Source: JBLEFH01 sp047345645
GTDB lineage: Bacteria; Pseudomonadota; Alphaproteobacteria; Rhodobacterales; Rhodobacteraceae
NCBI GenBank assembly: GCA_047345645.1
Contig: JBLEFH010000002.1
Reading direction: 5' to 3' (one strand)
Length of the DNA stretch: 64,000 bases
Shown here: positions 36,098-44,679 of the stretch, piece after piece
Position numbering within the stretch: position 1 is the stretch's first letter
Layout of the letters: every line of letters begins with the position of its first letter
Program-made: the position numbers and the translations under genes
Notes under the pieces: generated by a model
What the model saw: only the letters and a program-made list of their open reading frames with translations
The model's database searches: none
What the model was told of the DNA's origin: nothing

Positions 36098-36159
36098 CGG
36101 CCCGTCATTTCATTGAATATGCGGCAAGCCTAGCAAGCGCCGCGCGGCGCGCCAAGGGG

Positions 36160-36606
36160 TTACTCGTCCGGGCTGTTAATGCAGGCGGATCCGAGAAGCA
36201 TGTCCGGCAGGCCGCGTCCACCCTCGTTCACGCCCATCATCAGCGCGGAGATGAGTTGCAGCGGCATCACGATCCAGCAGCCGATATAGGCGGCGGTGTG
36301 GAGCGCGGCTTCGGCGGCGTCGAACCGCTCGCCGCGCCCGTTGCGGAACTCGATCCCGACAAGGCGCATCCCGAGGGTGGCGGAGCGGCCCGAAAGGGTC
36401 ATCCAGCGGTAAATCGCGTCGATAAAGACGAACACCACAGGCAGCAGCAAAAAGCCGATCCCGAGAGTCACGATGCCGAAGATCACGCAGATCAGCATCA
36501 TGAGCCCGGCATCGAGAAGCCAGGCGACAAGGCGTTTGGTGGCAACGCCGCTGTAGAACTGGGCGTCATGTTCGGGATGGGGCAGGGCGGCGCTTAACTG
36601 TGTCAT
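36160..36606 (-). CDS. RDD family membrane protein
   Basis: A 148-residue integral membrane protein with the RDD arrangement: an Arg near the first helix (KRLVAWLLDAGLM), the Asp of the second helix (FIDAIYRW), and a total of three hydrophobic segments. The family is thought to include transporters or ion-handling proteins, without a defined substrate. It lies 62 nt upstream of bpt on the same strand. Confidence 0.82.
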   Translation of the reverse strand: MTQLSAALPHPEHDAQFYSGVATKRLVAWLLDAGLMMLICVIFGIVTLGIGFLLLPVVFVFIDAIYRWMTLSGRSATLGMRLVGIEFRNGRGERFDAAEAALHTAAYIGCWIVMPLQLISALMMGVNEGGRGLPDMLLGSACINSPDE

Positions 36607-36664
36607 GGCATAAATGTGGGCGCGCCGCGCCCCGGTTCAAGATAGCGGGTTGAAACTTTCGTGC

Positions 36665-37549
36665 TCAGAACGGCAGGATTTTCGGCCCACCCGCGATCTC
36701 CGGGTCCGGCGGGCGGGCGACTTCCGGGTCCTTGCCGTCGTAATCGAGCGCGTGCAGAACCTGCCGGATCGCCGCGATGCGGGCGCGTTTCTTGTCGTCC
36801 GAGCGGATCACGGTCCAAGGCGCGAGCGGCATATCGGTGCGTTCGAACATCTCCTTGATCGCTTCGGAATAGGCGTCCCATTTCTTCAGCCCCTCCACGT
36901 CGATAGAGGAGAGTTTCCAATGTTTCAGCGGGTCTTTCTCGCGGGCCAGAAAGCGGCGAAGCTGCTCGGCGCGCCCGACGGAAAGCCAGAGTTTGAACAC
37001 CTTGATCCCGTCCGCCGCCAGCATTTCCTCGAAGCTCGGGACCTGCCGGAAAAACCGCTCGCGCTCCGCATCGGTGCAAAAGCCGAAGACCTTTTCCACC
37101 ACCGCGCGGTTATACCAGGAGCGGTCGAAAAACACGATCTCGCCCGCCGTCGGCAGATGGTCGATATAGCGCTGGAAATACCACTGGCCCTGCTCGCGCT
37201 CGGTCGGCTTGGCGAGCGCGACGACGCGGGCGGAGCGCGGGTTGAGATTCATGGTGAACCGCTTGATCGTGCCGCCTTTGCCCGCCGCATCCCGGCCCTC
37301 GAACACGATCACAATCCGCTCGCCCGTGGCCTTGAGCCAGCTTTGCAGCTTCATCAGCTCAATCTGAAGCGCATCGAGCGTGTCGTTATAGTCGTCCTTA
37401 TCCATCTCCTCGTCATAAGGATAGGACTCCGCCAGCATGTCATCCTTGCCCGCCTTCTTGATCGCCTTGCGGATCTCGTCCGGCGCGCCCTCTTTGTAGA
37501 AATCGCTGATCGCGCCGTTAAAGGGGGCGGGGAAATCGGTCTTAGCCAT
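36665..37549 (-). CDS. ppk2: Polyphosphate kinase 2
   Basis: Transfers phosphate between polyphosphate and nucleotides. The 294-residue protein has the PPK2 Walker A segment FEGRDAAGKGGTI near residue 78, the lid Arg region and Walker B FFDRSWYNRAVVE near residue 140. Length and motifs fit the one-domain class I enzymes, which mostly make GTP or ATP from polyphosphate. It overlaps metA by 8 bp. The start MAKTDFPAP was chosen because longer frames read antisense into nothing recognisable. Confidence 0.92.
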   Translation of the reverse strand: MAKTDFPAPFNGAISDFYKEGAPDEIRKAIKKAGKDDMLAESYPYDEEMDKDDYNDTLDALQIELMKLQSWLKATGERIVIVFEGRDAAGKGGTIKRFTMNLNPRSARVVALAKPTEREQGQWYFQRYIDHLPTAGEIVFFDRSWYNRAVVEKVFGFCTDAERERFFRQVPSFEEMLAADGIKVFKLWLSVGRAEQLRRFLAREKDPLKHWKLSSIDVEGLKKWDAYSEAIKEMFERTDMPLAPWTVIRSDDKKRARIAAIRQVLHALDYDGKDPEVARPPDPEIAGGPKILPF

Positions 37550-38486
37550 GGGTGTGCCTCCAGCTTTCCGTGGGCTGCATGTTGCCCAGATCATATTCGG
37601 TCGTCTGATAGACCTCATTGACCCAATTGCCGAAGAAGAGATGCGCGTGACTGCGCCAACGGTTCTCCGGCTTGCGGCTCGGATCATTGCCGGGGAAATA
37701 ATTCACCGGCAGATCAATCGGCCCGCCCGCCGCCACATCGCGGTCATATTCGGCCTTGAGCGTGGTCGAGTCATATTCGAGATGGTTGAACATATAGAGC
37801 GCGCGGTGCTTTGGATCATCGACCGTGCAAACCCCGACCTCATCGCTCGACATCAGGATGTCGAGACCGCTGGCCGCCCGCACATCATTCTCGCGGATCT
37901 CGGTCCAGCGGCTCACCGGGACCGTGAAATCATCGGAGAAGCCGCGCAGATAGGGCGAGGTCGGCGCGAGATTGCGGTGGCGGAAACAGCCGAAGGCCTT
38001 GGCATCGAGCATATGTTTCTCGATCCCGTGGAAATGATTGATCATCGCCATCCCGCCCCAGCAGACGCCCAAGGTGGATTGCACATTCTCCTGCGTCCAG
38101 TCGAAAATCTCGCGCAGCTCATCCATATAGGTCACATCATGGAAGGCGAGCTGCTCCACTGGCGCGCCCGTGATGATGAGCCCGTCAAAGCGCTTCGCCT
38201 TGGCCTCGAAGAACGGAATGTAAAAGTTGTCGAGATGGTCCGACGCGGTGAGCTTGCTCTGATGCTGGCTCATGCGGATCAGGGTCAGCTCGATCTGCAA
38301 AGGCGTTGCGCCGAGCAGGCGGGAGAACTGCACCTCCGTCCGCGCCTTGTCCGGCATGAGGTTCAGAAGGCCGAATTGCAGCGGGCGAATATCCTGACGG
38401 TTGGCCGTGTCCTCATCCATGACCATCACGCCCTCATTGCGCAGGACATCTCCGGCGGGCAGGGCGGCGGGCATACGGATGGGCAT
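37542..38486 (-). CDS. metA: Homoserine O-acetyltransferase (MetA type)
   Basis: Acylates homoserine for methionine synthesis. The 314-residue protein keeps the catalytic Cys142 (LGVCWGG) and the His/Glu pair in NHLEYD. Residue 111 is Glu (TGAPVE), the substitution that in characterised MetA enzymes gives acetyl-CoA rather than succinyl-CoA specificity. The product is therefore probably O-acetylhomoserine, feeding the metZ enzyme 26 kb away. It lies between an ATPase gene (3-nt gap) and ppk2 (8-bp overlap). Confidence 0.9.
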   Translation of the reverse strand: MPIRMPAALPAGDVLRNEGVMVMDEDTANRQDIRPLQFGLLNLMPDKARTEVQFSRLLGATPLQIELTLIRMSQHQSKLTASDHLDNFYIPFFEAKAKRFDGLIITGAPVEQLAFHDVTYMDELREIFDWTQENVQSTLGVCWGGMAMINHFHGIEKHMLDAKAFGCFRHRNLAPTSPYLRGFSDDFTVPVSRWTEIRENDVRAASGLDILMSSDEVGVCTVDDPKHRALYMFNHLEYDSTTLKAEYDRDVAAGGPIDLPVNYFPGNDPSRKPENRWRSHAHLFFGNWVNEVYQTTEYDLGNMQPTESWRHTHG

Positions 38487-38489
38487 GGT

Positions 38490-39347
38490 TTACTCCTTCA
38501 GAACGGCCGCAATGGCGGCGTTGAAATCATCGGCTGTGCGGATATTGGCGGTCAAGTCGGGTGTGAGGGTGACGCCCCAATTCTCCGCCATGGCGCGGTA
38601 ACGCGGCGTGCGGGAATGGAGAAGGCGCTTGTAACCCGCGCGGATGAAGGCATCCGGGTCCACCTTGTCGGGGGCTTGCCCGGTGTCCGCGAGATAGTCG
38701 TCCCAGCATTCGCGCAAGAATTTCTCGCGGTAATACATGGGCTTCGGGGCCTTGTCGAAACGGCGCGCCAACTCCTCCTCATGGCTGTCGTCATGGGCCA
38801 GCCAGACGGGCAGGACATGCTCGGCGAGTTTGCTCATGATCGGATCCTTCGGATCGAACGGGTCAATCGCCTCACAGACCGAGCCGGAGCAATCGACGAC
38901 GAAATGTGGATAGTCGTAGATATCCTCCGCCCGGTCGATGAAATACGGGATGTCCGCCATCGCCGCGCGCTCCGCCTCCAGATGCTGGCGCTGGCGGATG
39001 ATGTAGTCCTCGAACGGAACGCCTCCCTTGGCGGGATCACCGGGCTTGCCGAGATAGGTCGAGAGCGGGTCGAGGTTCTCGAAGGTCAAGTTGCTCGCGA
39101 TATAGATCGAGTCCGATTTCAAAAGGCTCGCGAGGAACGGATCCCGCATCGCGACGCGTTTGAAATTGTCAACGATATGCTCGCCCATATAGCGGGTGCC
39201 GATGCGGTAATCGACGGAGTAATGGAACCAGCCACCCGCGCTGCGCAGCATCTGGGCGAGATGGGTTTTGCCAAGCCCCGACATGCCGAACAGCATGACT
39301 TTGCGGGCAGGGGCGGCGGTCCAATCCTGGGCGGTCTCGTAAATCAT
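38490..39347 (-). CDS. P-loop ATPase of unknown role
   Basis: A 285-residue protein with a clear Walker A (FGMSGLGKTHLA) near residue 20 and a possible Walker B (HFVVDCSGS). The rest is not a family I can name; the Asp/Glu-rich middle and DYPHFVVDCSG suggest a small NTPase or kinase. It is immediately upstream of metA with 3 nt between, so it belongs to the metA-ppk2 unit. Confidence 0.7.
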   Translation of the reverse strand: MIYETAQDWTAAPARKVMLFGMSGLGKTHLAQMLRSAGGWFHYSVDYRIGTRYMGEHIVDNFKRVAMRDPFLASLLKSDSIYIASNLTFENLDPLSTYLGKPGDPAKGGVPFEDYIIRQRQHLEAERAAMADIPYFIDRAEDIYDYPHFVVDCSGSVCEAIDPFDPKDPIMSKLAEHVLPVWLAHDDSHEEELARRFDKAPKPMYYREKFLRECWDDYLADTGQAPDKVDPDAFIRAGYKRLLHSRTPRYRAMAENWGVTLTPDLTANIRTADDFNAAIAAVLKE

Positions 39348-39384
39348 CGCGCGAAGCTATCCCAAAGAGGTCTGAGGCTCAAAC

Positions 39385-39408
39385 GTAAAAAACCCCGCCG
39401 GAGCGGGG
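39385..39408 (-). terminator. Terminator of the FadL-like gene
   Basis: CCCCGC-CGGA-GCGGGG; on the minus strand it is followed by six T. It sits 25 nt past the stop of the leftward FadL-like gene. Confidence 0.82.
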
Positions 39409-39432
39409 CTTTTCAAGAGGTTGCGGGCAGGC

Positions 39433-40593
39433 TTAGAAGCGCATCCCGATTTTGCCGCCGACAGCCCAAGCGTGGTTGTCTTCAAACTCACCCACCTTGT
39501 TCTGCTGGATGCTCGACTCCGCATCGCCGAACATGATGTAGCGCACGCCGAGCGAGTAATCGATGTTGTTCATCGTGTAGCGCCCGCCGAAGTTGATCGA
39601 GGTGAAGCCATCAACCGGACCAAGGGTCGAGACATACTCATCGGTGCTCGTCTCGTGTGTCACGGAGACAGAGCCCGCGAACTGTTCGGTAAACTGGCGG
39701 CCAACGCCGAGCGTGTAGGTCCACTGGTCATCGTCATAGGAGAGCAGCGCCGCGTCGTTGAGTGCCAGAAGCTGCGGTGCGATCTTGTATTCGGACCATT
39801 CCACCCAACGGATCGAGCCGAACAGCAGCGTTTGCGCTGCAATGCCGGTCTGGAAATCCAGCGTGAGGCTCTGCGGGGTGTTCAACTCGGTTTCAGAGTT
39901 GCCGTCGATGCCGAGGGCCGCAAGCGCAGGATTCACGGTCAGCAGGTCCAAGCCATAAAAGGTCTCGGTCGTGTCCGAATCGTGGTCGATCTCGGAGCGG
40001 TAAGTCAACGCGACGCGCGCCGCGATTTCCGGCTTTTCCCAGCTTGTGCCGAGGATGAAGCCGTAGCCCCAATCGCCGTCGAAATCGACTTCGTAGCCGT
40101 CGAGGCCGACCGAACCATAGAGGGGGCCGCGCAGATCCACATTGCCTTCGATCTCTTCAGCCACAAGGCCGCCATAGATCGAGAAATTGTCCGGAGTTTT
40201 GTAGCGCACAATGGCGGTCAGGCTCTGTGCTTGCGCGTCCACATAGGTGGGCGAGCCGTCAACGGCGCTGATGAAGGCGTTCGTGCCGCCATATTCGGTG
40301 TTCCCGCCGAAGGGCTGGTCGTAGATCAGCGCCATCGACCATGCCGGGTTGAACTGGTGCTTGTAGGCGAAGCCGAAGCTGTTGAAGCTGTCGAGGCTGT
40401 CCGAAATCTCGTTGCCAAAGAGGTCTTCGCCCTCAACTTGCGGGCGGAGGGTGCCGAAGCTCAGTTCGGCATAATTGCCTTCCTGAAACAAAACTCCAAC
40501 CGGCTGGCCCGAGCGCTCAAGGCCGGCGCCGTGCGCGGTCATGGCGGTGCTTCCGAGCAGCGCGGCGACGGCCGCAATCTTTACGTTTTTCAT
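39433..40593 (-). CDS. FadL/OmpP1-like outer-membrane transport protein
   Basis: A 386-residue protein with a signal peptide (about 1-22, ending MTAHG), then alternating beta-strands, many aromatic girdle residues and a terminal Phe (GGKIGMRF), the hallmark of a beta-barrel. The N-terminal GLERSGQPVGVLFQEGNY and C-terminal SLGVRYIMFGDA match the FadL/OmpP1/TodX family, which lets hydrophobic compounds such as long-chain fatty acids across the outer membrane. The start is set by GGGAGG. It has its own terminator. Confidence 0.87.
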   Translation of the reverse strand: MKNVKIAAVAALLGSTAMTAHGAGLERSGQPVGVLFQEGNYAELSFGTLRPQVEGEDLFGNEISDSLDSFNSFGFAYKHQFNPAWSMALIYDQPFGGNTEYGGTNAFISAVDGSPTYVDAQAQSLTAIVRYKTPDNFSIYGGLVAEEIEGNVDLRGPLYGSVGLDGYEVDFDGDWGYGFILGTSWEKPEIAARVALTYRSEIDHDSDTTETFYGLDLLTVNPALAALGIDGNSETELNTPQSLTLDFQTGIAAQTLLFGSIRWVEWSEYKIAPQLLALNDAALLSYDDDQWTYTLGVGRQFTEQFAGSVSVTHETSTDEYVSTLGPVDGFTSINFGGRYTMNNIDYSLGVRYIMFGDAESSIQQNKVGEFEDNHAWAVGGKIGMRF

Positions 40594-40706
40594 GGTGTCC
40601 TCCCTGTTGCGCACGCCGTGCTGGCATGTCGTCGATCCATGGAGAAGGGTAGTTATAATTTCTTTAAAGGGTCAATGTGCGACATAAAATGACCGCACGT
40701 CAGTGT

Positions 40707-40739
40707 GAAAAAACGCCCCAACTGTAGCAGTTGAGGCGC
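40707..40739 (-). terminator. Terminator of ppa
   Basis: A 12-bp stem (GCGCCTCAACTG with CAGTTGGGGCGT, one wobble) and three-base loop, followed by six T on the minus strand, about 70 nt past the ppa stop. Confidence 0.85.
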
Positions 40740-40807
40740 AGTTTTCTTATTGAACTAAGGTGTTTTAGGCGCGTTTTACATGAATTTCGCGCTTTCCCTA
40801 ACGGCAA

Positions 40808-41347
40808 TTAACCTTTGTTCATCGCATCGAGCGAGGTTTGCAGAATCTCTTCGGCTTCAGCTTTGTCGCCCCAACCGATGACTTTCACCCATTTGCCCTC
40901 TTCGAGATCCTTGTAATGCTCGAAGAAATGCTGGATGCGGTCGCGAGTTTTCTGCGCGATGTCGGTGAGGTCCTGAATGCCAGCCTGGAACGGGTCCACT
41001 TTCTCGACCGGGACGGCGATCAGCTTGTCATCCATGCCGCCATCATCTTCCATTTTCAGCACGCCCACCGGGCGGCAGCGGATCACGACACCGGGCTGGA
41101 GCGGGAAATCGACCAGCACGAGAACGTCGGTCGGGTCGCCATCGGCGTGGAGCGTGTTCGGCACGAAGCCATAGTTGCAGGGGTAGAACATCGGCGTGTT
41201 GACCACACGGTCCACGAACACGGCGCCGGAATCTTTGTCGATCTCATATTTGATCGGCGCGCCGCCTGCGGCACCGCCCGGAATTTCGATCACGACATTG
41301 ATGTCTTTGGGCGGGTTTTTCCCGGCGGGGATTTTATCGATGTTCAT
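40808..41347 (-). CDS. ppa: Inorganic pyrophosphatase
   Basis: Family I soluble pyrophosphatase, which hydrolyses pyrophosphate released by biosynthesis. The 179-residue protein has the metal-site signature DGDPTDVLVLVD near residue 66 and the opening DKIPAGKNPPKDINVVIEIP. Length matches the bacterial enzyme. Monocistronic, with its own terminator. Confidence 0.95.
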   Translation of the reverse strand: MNIDKIPAGKNPPKDINVVIEIPGGAAGGAPIKYEIDKDSGAVFVDRVVNTPMFYPCNYGFVPNTLHADGDPTDVLVLVDFPLQPGVVIRCRPVGVLKMEDDGGMDDKLIAVPVEKVDPFQAGIQDLTDIAQKTRDRIQHFFEHYKDLEEGKWVKVIGWGDKAEAEEILQTSLDAMNKG

Positions 41348-41415
41348 AAATATGCTCCTTCATCCTGAGTCTGGCGCGGCTTACCATGCGGCGCGAGCAC
41401 AGGCAAAGCCTTTGG

Positions 41416-42315
41416 TTATTTTGGCGTGTCGCCGGGGATCACGCGGGCGCGCGGGCGGTTGTAGAGATTGCCCGCGAGGATCAGCGCCGCTCCGAGGACG
41501 ACCCAGATTTCGAACGCTTCGTTATAGACGACCATGCCGAGCAGGGCCATGGCGGGCAGGCGCATGAACTCCATCGGGGCGACGGTGCTGGCGGGCGCGC
41601 GTTGCAGCGCGGAGGTCAGGCAGAGATGCGCCGAAAGGCCGCCGATGCCGATGAGGATCACCCATGGCAGCAGATCGAGGCCGGGAACCGCCGGGCCGCC
41701 TTCGCCCGCGAAGATGAAGGACAGGACGATGGCAAAGACGCTCTGGCAGAGGGTCATGTAGAAGAGGATCGTCCAGAGCCCGTCCGTGGAGGAGAGGCGT
41801 TTCGTCACCATGGTGGTGATCGCGAAGCCGATGGCGCAGGTCAGGCCCGCCGCATGGCCGGGGTTGAGCGCGATCACACCGGGGCGCGAAATGAGCAGGA
41901 TGCCCACGAAGCCAAGGGCGACGGCGATGAGTTTGCGCTGCGTCAGCGCTTCGCCGAGGATGAGCGGCGAGAGCAGGATCACCCAGATCGGCGAGGAGAA
42001 TTCAAGCGACACGAGTTGCGCCAGCGGCAGATAGGTCAGCCCGACGAGCCACATGGTTTGCCCGTAGAAATGGAACATGTTGCGCGTGAGATGGAGCGGC
42101 AAGCGCTTGGTTTGCCACGGTTTGAACCCGCGCGGGATGGCGACGGCGCAGACGATGGCGAAGCCGACGAGCGAGCGATAGACCATGATCTCGACACTGG
42201 AGAGCGTGCCGAGCAAGGCGCGCCCGGCAACGGCGATGACGCAGAAGGAGAGGATCGCGCCGCCGACCCAGAAGGCCGCGCCGAGGATATTCTCAGGCCG
42301 AGATGTCGTAGTCAC
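41416..42315 (-). CDS. DMT-family (EamA) transporter
   Basis: A 299-residue inner-membrane protein with ten hydrophobic helices in two EamA repeats (first near residues 10-140, second near 155-290), typical of drug/metabolite exporters. The substrate cannot be read from the sequence. The start is GTG, placed by CGGAG at 8 bases upstream; a longer frame lacks a ribosome site. It overlaps the upstream monooxygenase gene by 23 bp, so the two are co-translated. Confidence 0.85.
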   Translation of the reverse strand: MTTTSRPENILGAAFWVGGAILSFCVIAVAGRALLGTLSSVEIMVYRSLVGFAIVCAVAIPRGFKPWQTKRLPLHLTRNMFHFYGQTMWLVGLTYLPLAQLVSLEFSSPIWVILLSPLILGEALTQRKLIAVALGFVGILLISRPGVIALNPGHAAGLTCAIGFAITTMVTKRLSSTDGLWTILFYMTLCQSVFAIVLSFIFAGEGGPAVPGLDLLPWVILIGIGGLSAHLCLTSALQRAPASTVAPMEFMRLPAMALLGMVVYNEAFEIWVVLGAALILAGNLYNRPRARVIPGDTPK

Positions 42316-42562
42316 GTGGGAACTCCGATGTTGCACGGCCCCATTCGGAGGCTTTCGTGCGAGCTTGGTGGGCCTCGAAATCAGCCTGGCTTTCAAACTC
42401 TTCGAAGAGATGGAAAAGGCCCGGCGTTTCGGGATCTTCGCTTACACGGAATGCGATACAGCCCGGCTCCGCGCGGGAAAGCGCGATATGCTCGGGCAGC
42501 AGGCGGCGCACAAGTTCAGGATCTGCGCGCCCGTCGAATGTTCCGGTAAGTGTCACTCCCAT
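42293..42562 (-). CDS. Antibiotic biosynthesis monooxygenase (ABM)-like protein
   Basis: An 89-residue dimeric alpha-beta barrel protein of the ABM/YgiN type. The pattern RAEPGCIAFRVSEDPETPGLFHLFEEFESQADFEAHQ is characteristic. Members include quinol monooxygenases, but many have no known activity. It overlaps the guaA stop by 10 bp and the transporter start by 23 bp, making a three-gene unit guaA-ABM-DMT. Confidence 0.85.
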   Translation of the reverse strand: MGVTLTGTFDGRADPELVRRLLPEHIALSRAEPGCIAFRVSEDPETPGLFHLFEEFESQADFEAHQARTKASEWGRATSEFPRDYDISA

Positions 42563-44127
42563 TCGATGGTCCCCGGCGGTTTCGACGTGATGTCATAGGT
42601 CACGCGGTTGATGCCGTTGACCTCATTGATGATCCGCGTCGCGGTTTCGCCAAGGAAATCATGAGTGAAAGGGTAGTAATCCGCCGTCATGCCATCGACC
42701 GACGTAACGGCGCGGAGCGCACAGGCGTAGTCGTATGTACGCCCGTCGCCCATCACCCCAACGGTGCGGACGGGCAGGATCGCCACGAAGGCCTGCCAGA
42801 TCTCGTCGTAAAGCCCGTGTTTGCGGATCTGGTCGATATAAACCGCATCGGCCTTCCGCAGAATGTCGAGTTTGTCGCGGGTGATCTCGCCGGGGCAGCG
42901 GATGGCGAGGCCGGGGCCGGGGAAGGGATGGCGACCGATGAAATGGTCGGGCAGGCCAAGCTCGCGGCCGAGGGCGCGGACCTCGTCCTTGAAGAGCTCG
43001 CGCAGCGGTTCGACCAGTTTCAGGCCCATTTTCTCCGGCAAGCCGCCGACATTATGGTGCGATTTGATGGTGACGGAGGGACCGCCCGAGAAACTCACCG
43101 ATTCGATCACATCGGGGTAAAGCGTGCCTTGAGCGAGAAATTCGGCGCCGTCGATCTCATTGGCGTATTTCTGGAAGACGTCAATGAAGAGCCGGCCGAT
43201 GATCTTGCGCTTCTGCTCGGGGTCGGAAACGCCTTCCAACTCACCGAGGAAACGGTCCTGCTCTTCGGCGTGGATAACTTGCAGGTTCATATGGTCGCGG
43301 AACATGCCGACGACCTCTTCGGCCTCGTTGAGCCGCAAGAGACCATGATCGACGAAAACGCAGGTGAGCTGATCGCCAACCGCCTCATGAATCAGCGCGG
43401 CGGCGACGGAGGAGTCCACACCGCCGGAAAGCGCGCAGATCACTTTCTTATCGCCAACCTGCTCGCGGATCCGCGCCACGGCTTCTTCGCGATAGGCACC
43501 CATGGTCCAATCGCCTGCAAAACCAGCCAGTTGCGTGAAATTTTTCAAGAGTCGCGCACCGTTGGGGGTGTGGTAGACCTCCGGGTGGAACTGCACCGCG
43601 TAGAAATGCCGCGCTTCATCCGCCGTGATCGCCAGCGGCGCATTGGGGGAGACGCCGATCACCTCGAAACCTGGCGCGATTTTGGTCACGCGGTCGCCGT
43701 GGGACATCCAGACTTCTTCGCGTCCTTCGGTGAAAAGCCCTTCAAGGAAGGGCGACTCCGCCTCGCGGGTGACAAAAGCGCGGCCAAATTCGCGATGATG
43801 CCCGCCTTCGACCTTGCCGCCAAGCTGCTCCATCATGACCTGCTGGCCGTAGCAAATCCCAAGGATCGGCAGGCCCATGTCGAACAGCGCTTGCGGTGCG
43901 CGCGGCGAATTGGCCTCGGTGACGCTGGCCGGACCGCCGGAGAGGATCACGGCTTTCGGCGCGAATTCGCGGATCGACTCTTCGGTGACGCTGTTGAAGG
44001 GCTGAATTTCGCAGAAAATATTCGCCTCGCGCAGGCGGCGGGCGATGAGCTGCGTGACCTGAGAACCAAAGTCGATAATCAGGAGTTTTTCGTGGTCGGG
44101 GCTGGCGAGCGGCGCGGTCTGGGTCAT
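42553..44127 (-). CDS. guaA: GMP synthase (glutamine-hydrolysing)
   Basis: Makes GMP from XMP. The 524-residue protein has the glutaminase domain (LSGGPASV, ILGICYGQQ with the nucleophile Cys near residue 92, FHPEVYHT) and the ATP-pyrophosphatase domain (ALSGGVDSSVAA P-loop near 240) with a C-terminal dimer domain ending TIEWE. ATG was taken; a GTG two codons earlier is less likely. First gene of the unit with the ABM-like and DMT genes. Confidence 0.95.
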   Translation of the reverse strand: MTQTAPLASPDHEKLLIIDFGSQVTQLIARRLREANIFCEIQPFNSVTEESIREFAPKAVILSGGPASVTEANSPRAPQALFDMGLPILGICYGQQVMMEQLGGKVEGGHHREFGRAFVTREAESPFLEGLFTEGREEVWMSHGDRVTKIAPGFEVIGVSPNAPLAITADEARHFYAVQFHPEVYHTPNGARLLKNFTQLAGFAGDWTMGAYREEAVARIREQVGDKKVICALSGGVDSSVAAALIHEAVGDQLTCVFVDHGLLRLNEAEEVVGMFRDHMNLQVIHAEEQDRFLGELEGVSDPEQKRKIIGRLFIDVFQKYANEIDGAEFLAQGTLYPDVIESVSFSGGPSVTIKSHHNVGGLPEKMGLKLVEPLRELFKDEVRALGRELGLPDHFIGRHPFPGPGLAIRCPGEITRDKLDILRKADAVYIDQIRKHGLYDEIWQAFVAILPVRTVGVMGDGRTYDYACALRAVTSVDGMTADYYPFTHDFLGETATRIINEVNGINRVTYDITSKPPGTIEWE

Positions 44128-44171
44128 GACCACGCTTTACGCGCGCCTTAGCCTCGGTTCAAGCCTGACTG

Positions 44172-44468
44172 TCAGGCGGCAAGGGGGAGGGCGGCCGCGC
44201 GGCTTTCGCGGCGCATTTCAAAGAGCATCGCGGTCAGCAATTCGATATGCCGCCCCAGATTATATTCCGCCGAACGGTTAACGCGGGCGCTATTCATCTC
44301 CGCCTCGCGCCCCCGGAGCCGGGCAAGGCGATGTTTCGCCGGAACGCTCGCCCCGATCAGCACAGGCAAAAAGCGCTCCGGGCGATAGATCTTCAGGGCG
44401 GTCTTGGCGGCGCGCAAAAGGATGGTGGGGCGGGTTTCGTTATCAATGACTTGCAGGGCGTTCTTCAT
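44172..44468 (-). CDS. Small conserved protein (DUF6477-like)
   Basis: A 98-residue basic, helical protein. The pattern of RPTILLRAAKTALKIYRPERFLPVLIG, then an Arg-rich turn and the C-terminal YNLGRHIELLTAMLFEMRR, resembles the DUF6477 family of Rhodobacteraceae, function unknown. GGAG 6 bases before ATG sets the start. It diverges from a DUF6456-like helix-turn-helix gene across about 210 bp, which suggests a functional or regulatory link. Confidence 0.7.
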   Translation of the reverse strand: MKNALQVIDNETRPTILLRAAKTALKIYRPERFLPVLIGASVPAKHRLARLRGREAEMNSARVNRSAEYNLGRHIELLTAMLFEMRRESRAAALPLAA

Positions 44469-44679
44469 GTTCAACTCCGGTTCGAAAGGTGGCGTTAAGC
44501 ATGACGGATCTCAGGGGGTGTTGCGTGAGAAAATTGGTTGCAGAACGGCCTGCATATAATTGTAAATAAAAGCTTTTCCGGCCTCCTGAAAAGGTTAAGG
44601 TTAAGGCTTTTTTCAGCAATCAACTTTAATTCCATTTTTCCGAAAACACGTCGATTTCACCAACAGGAATTTCCCGACT

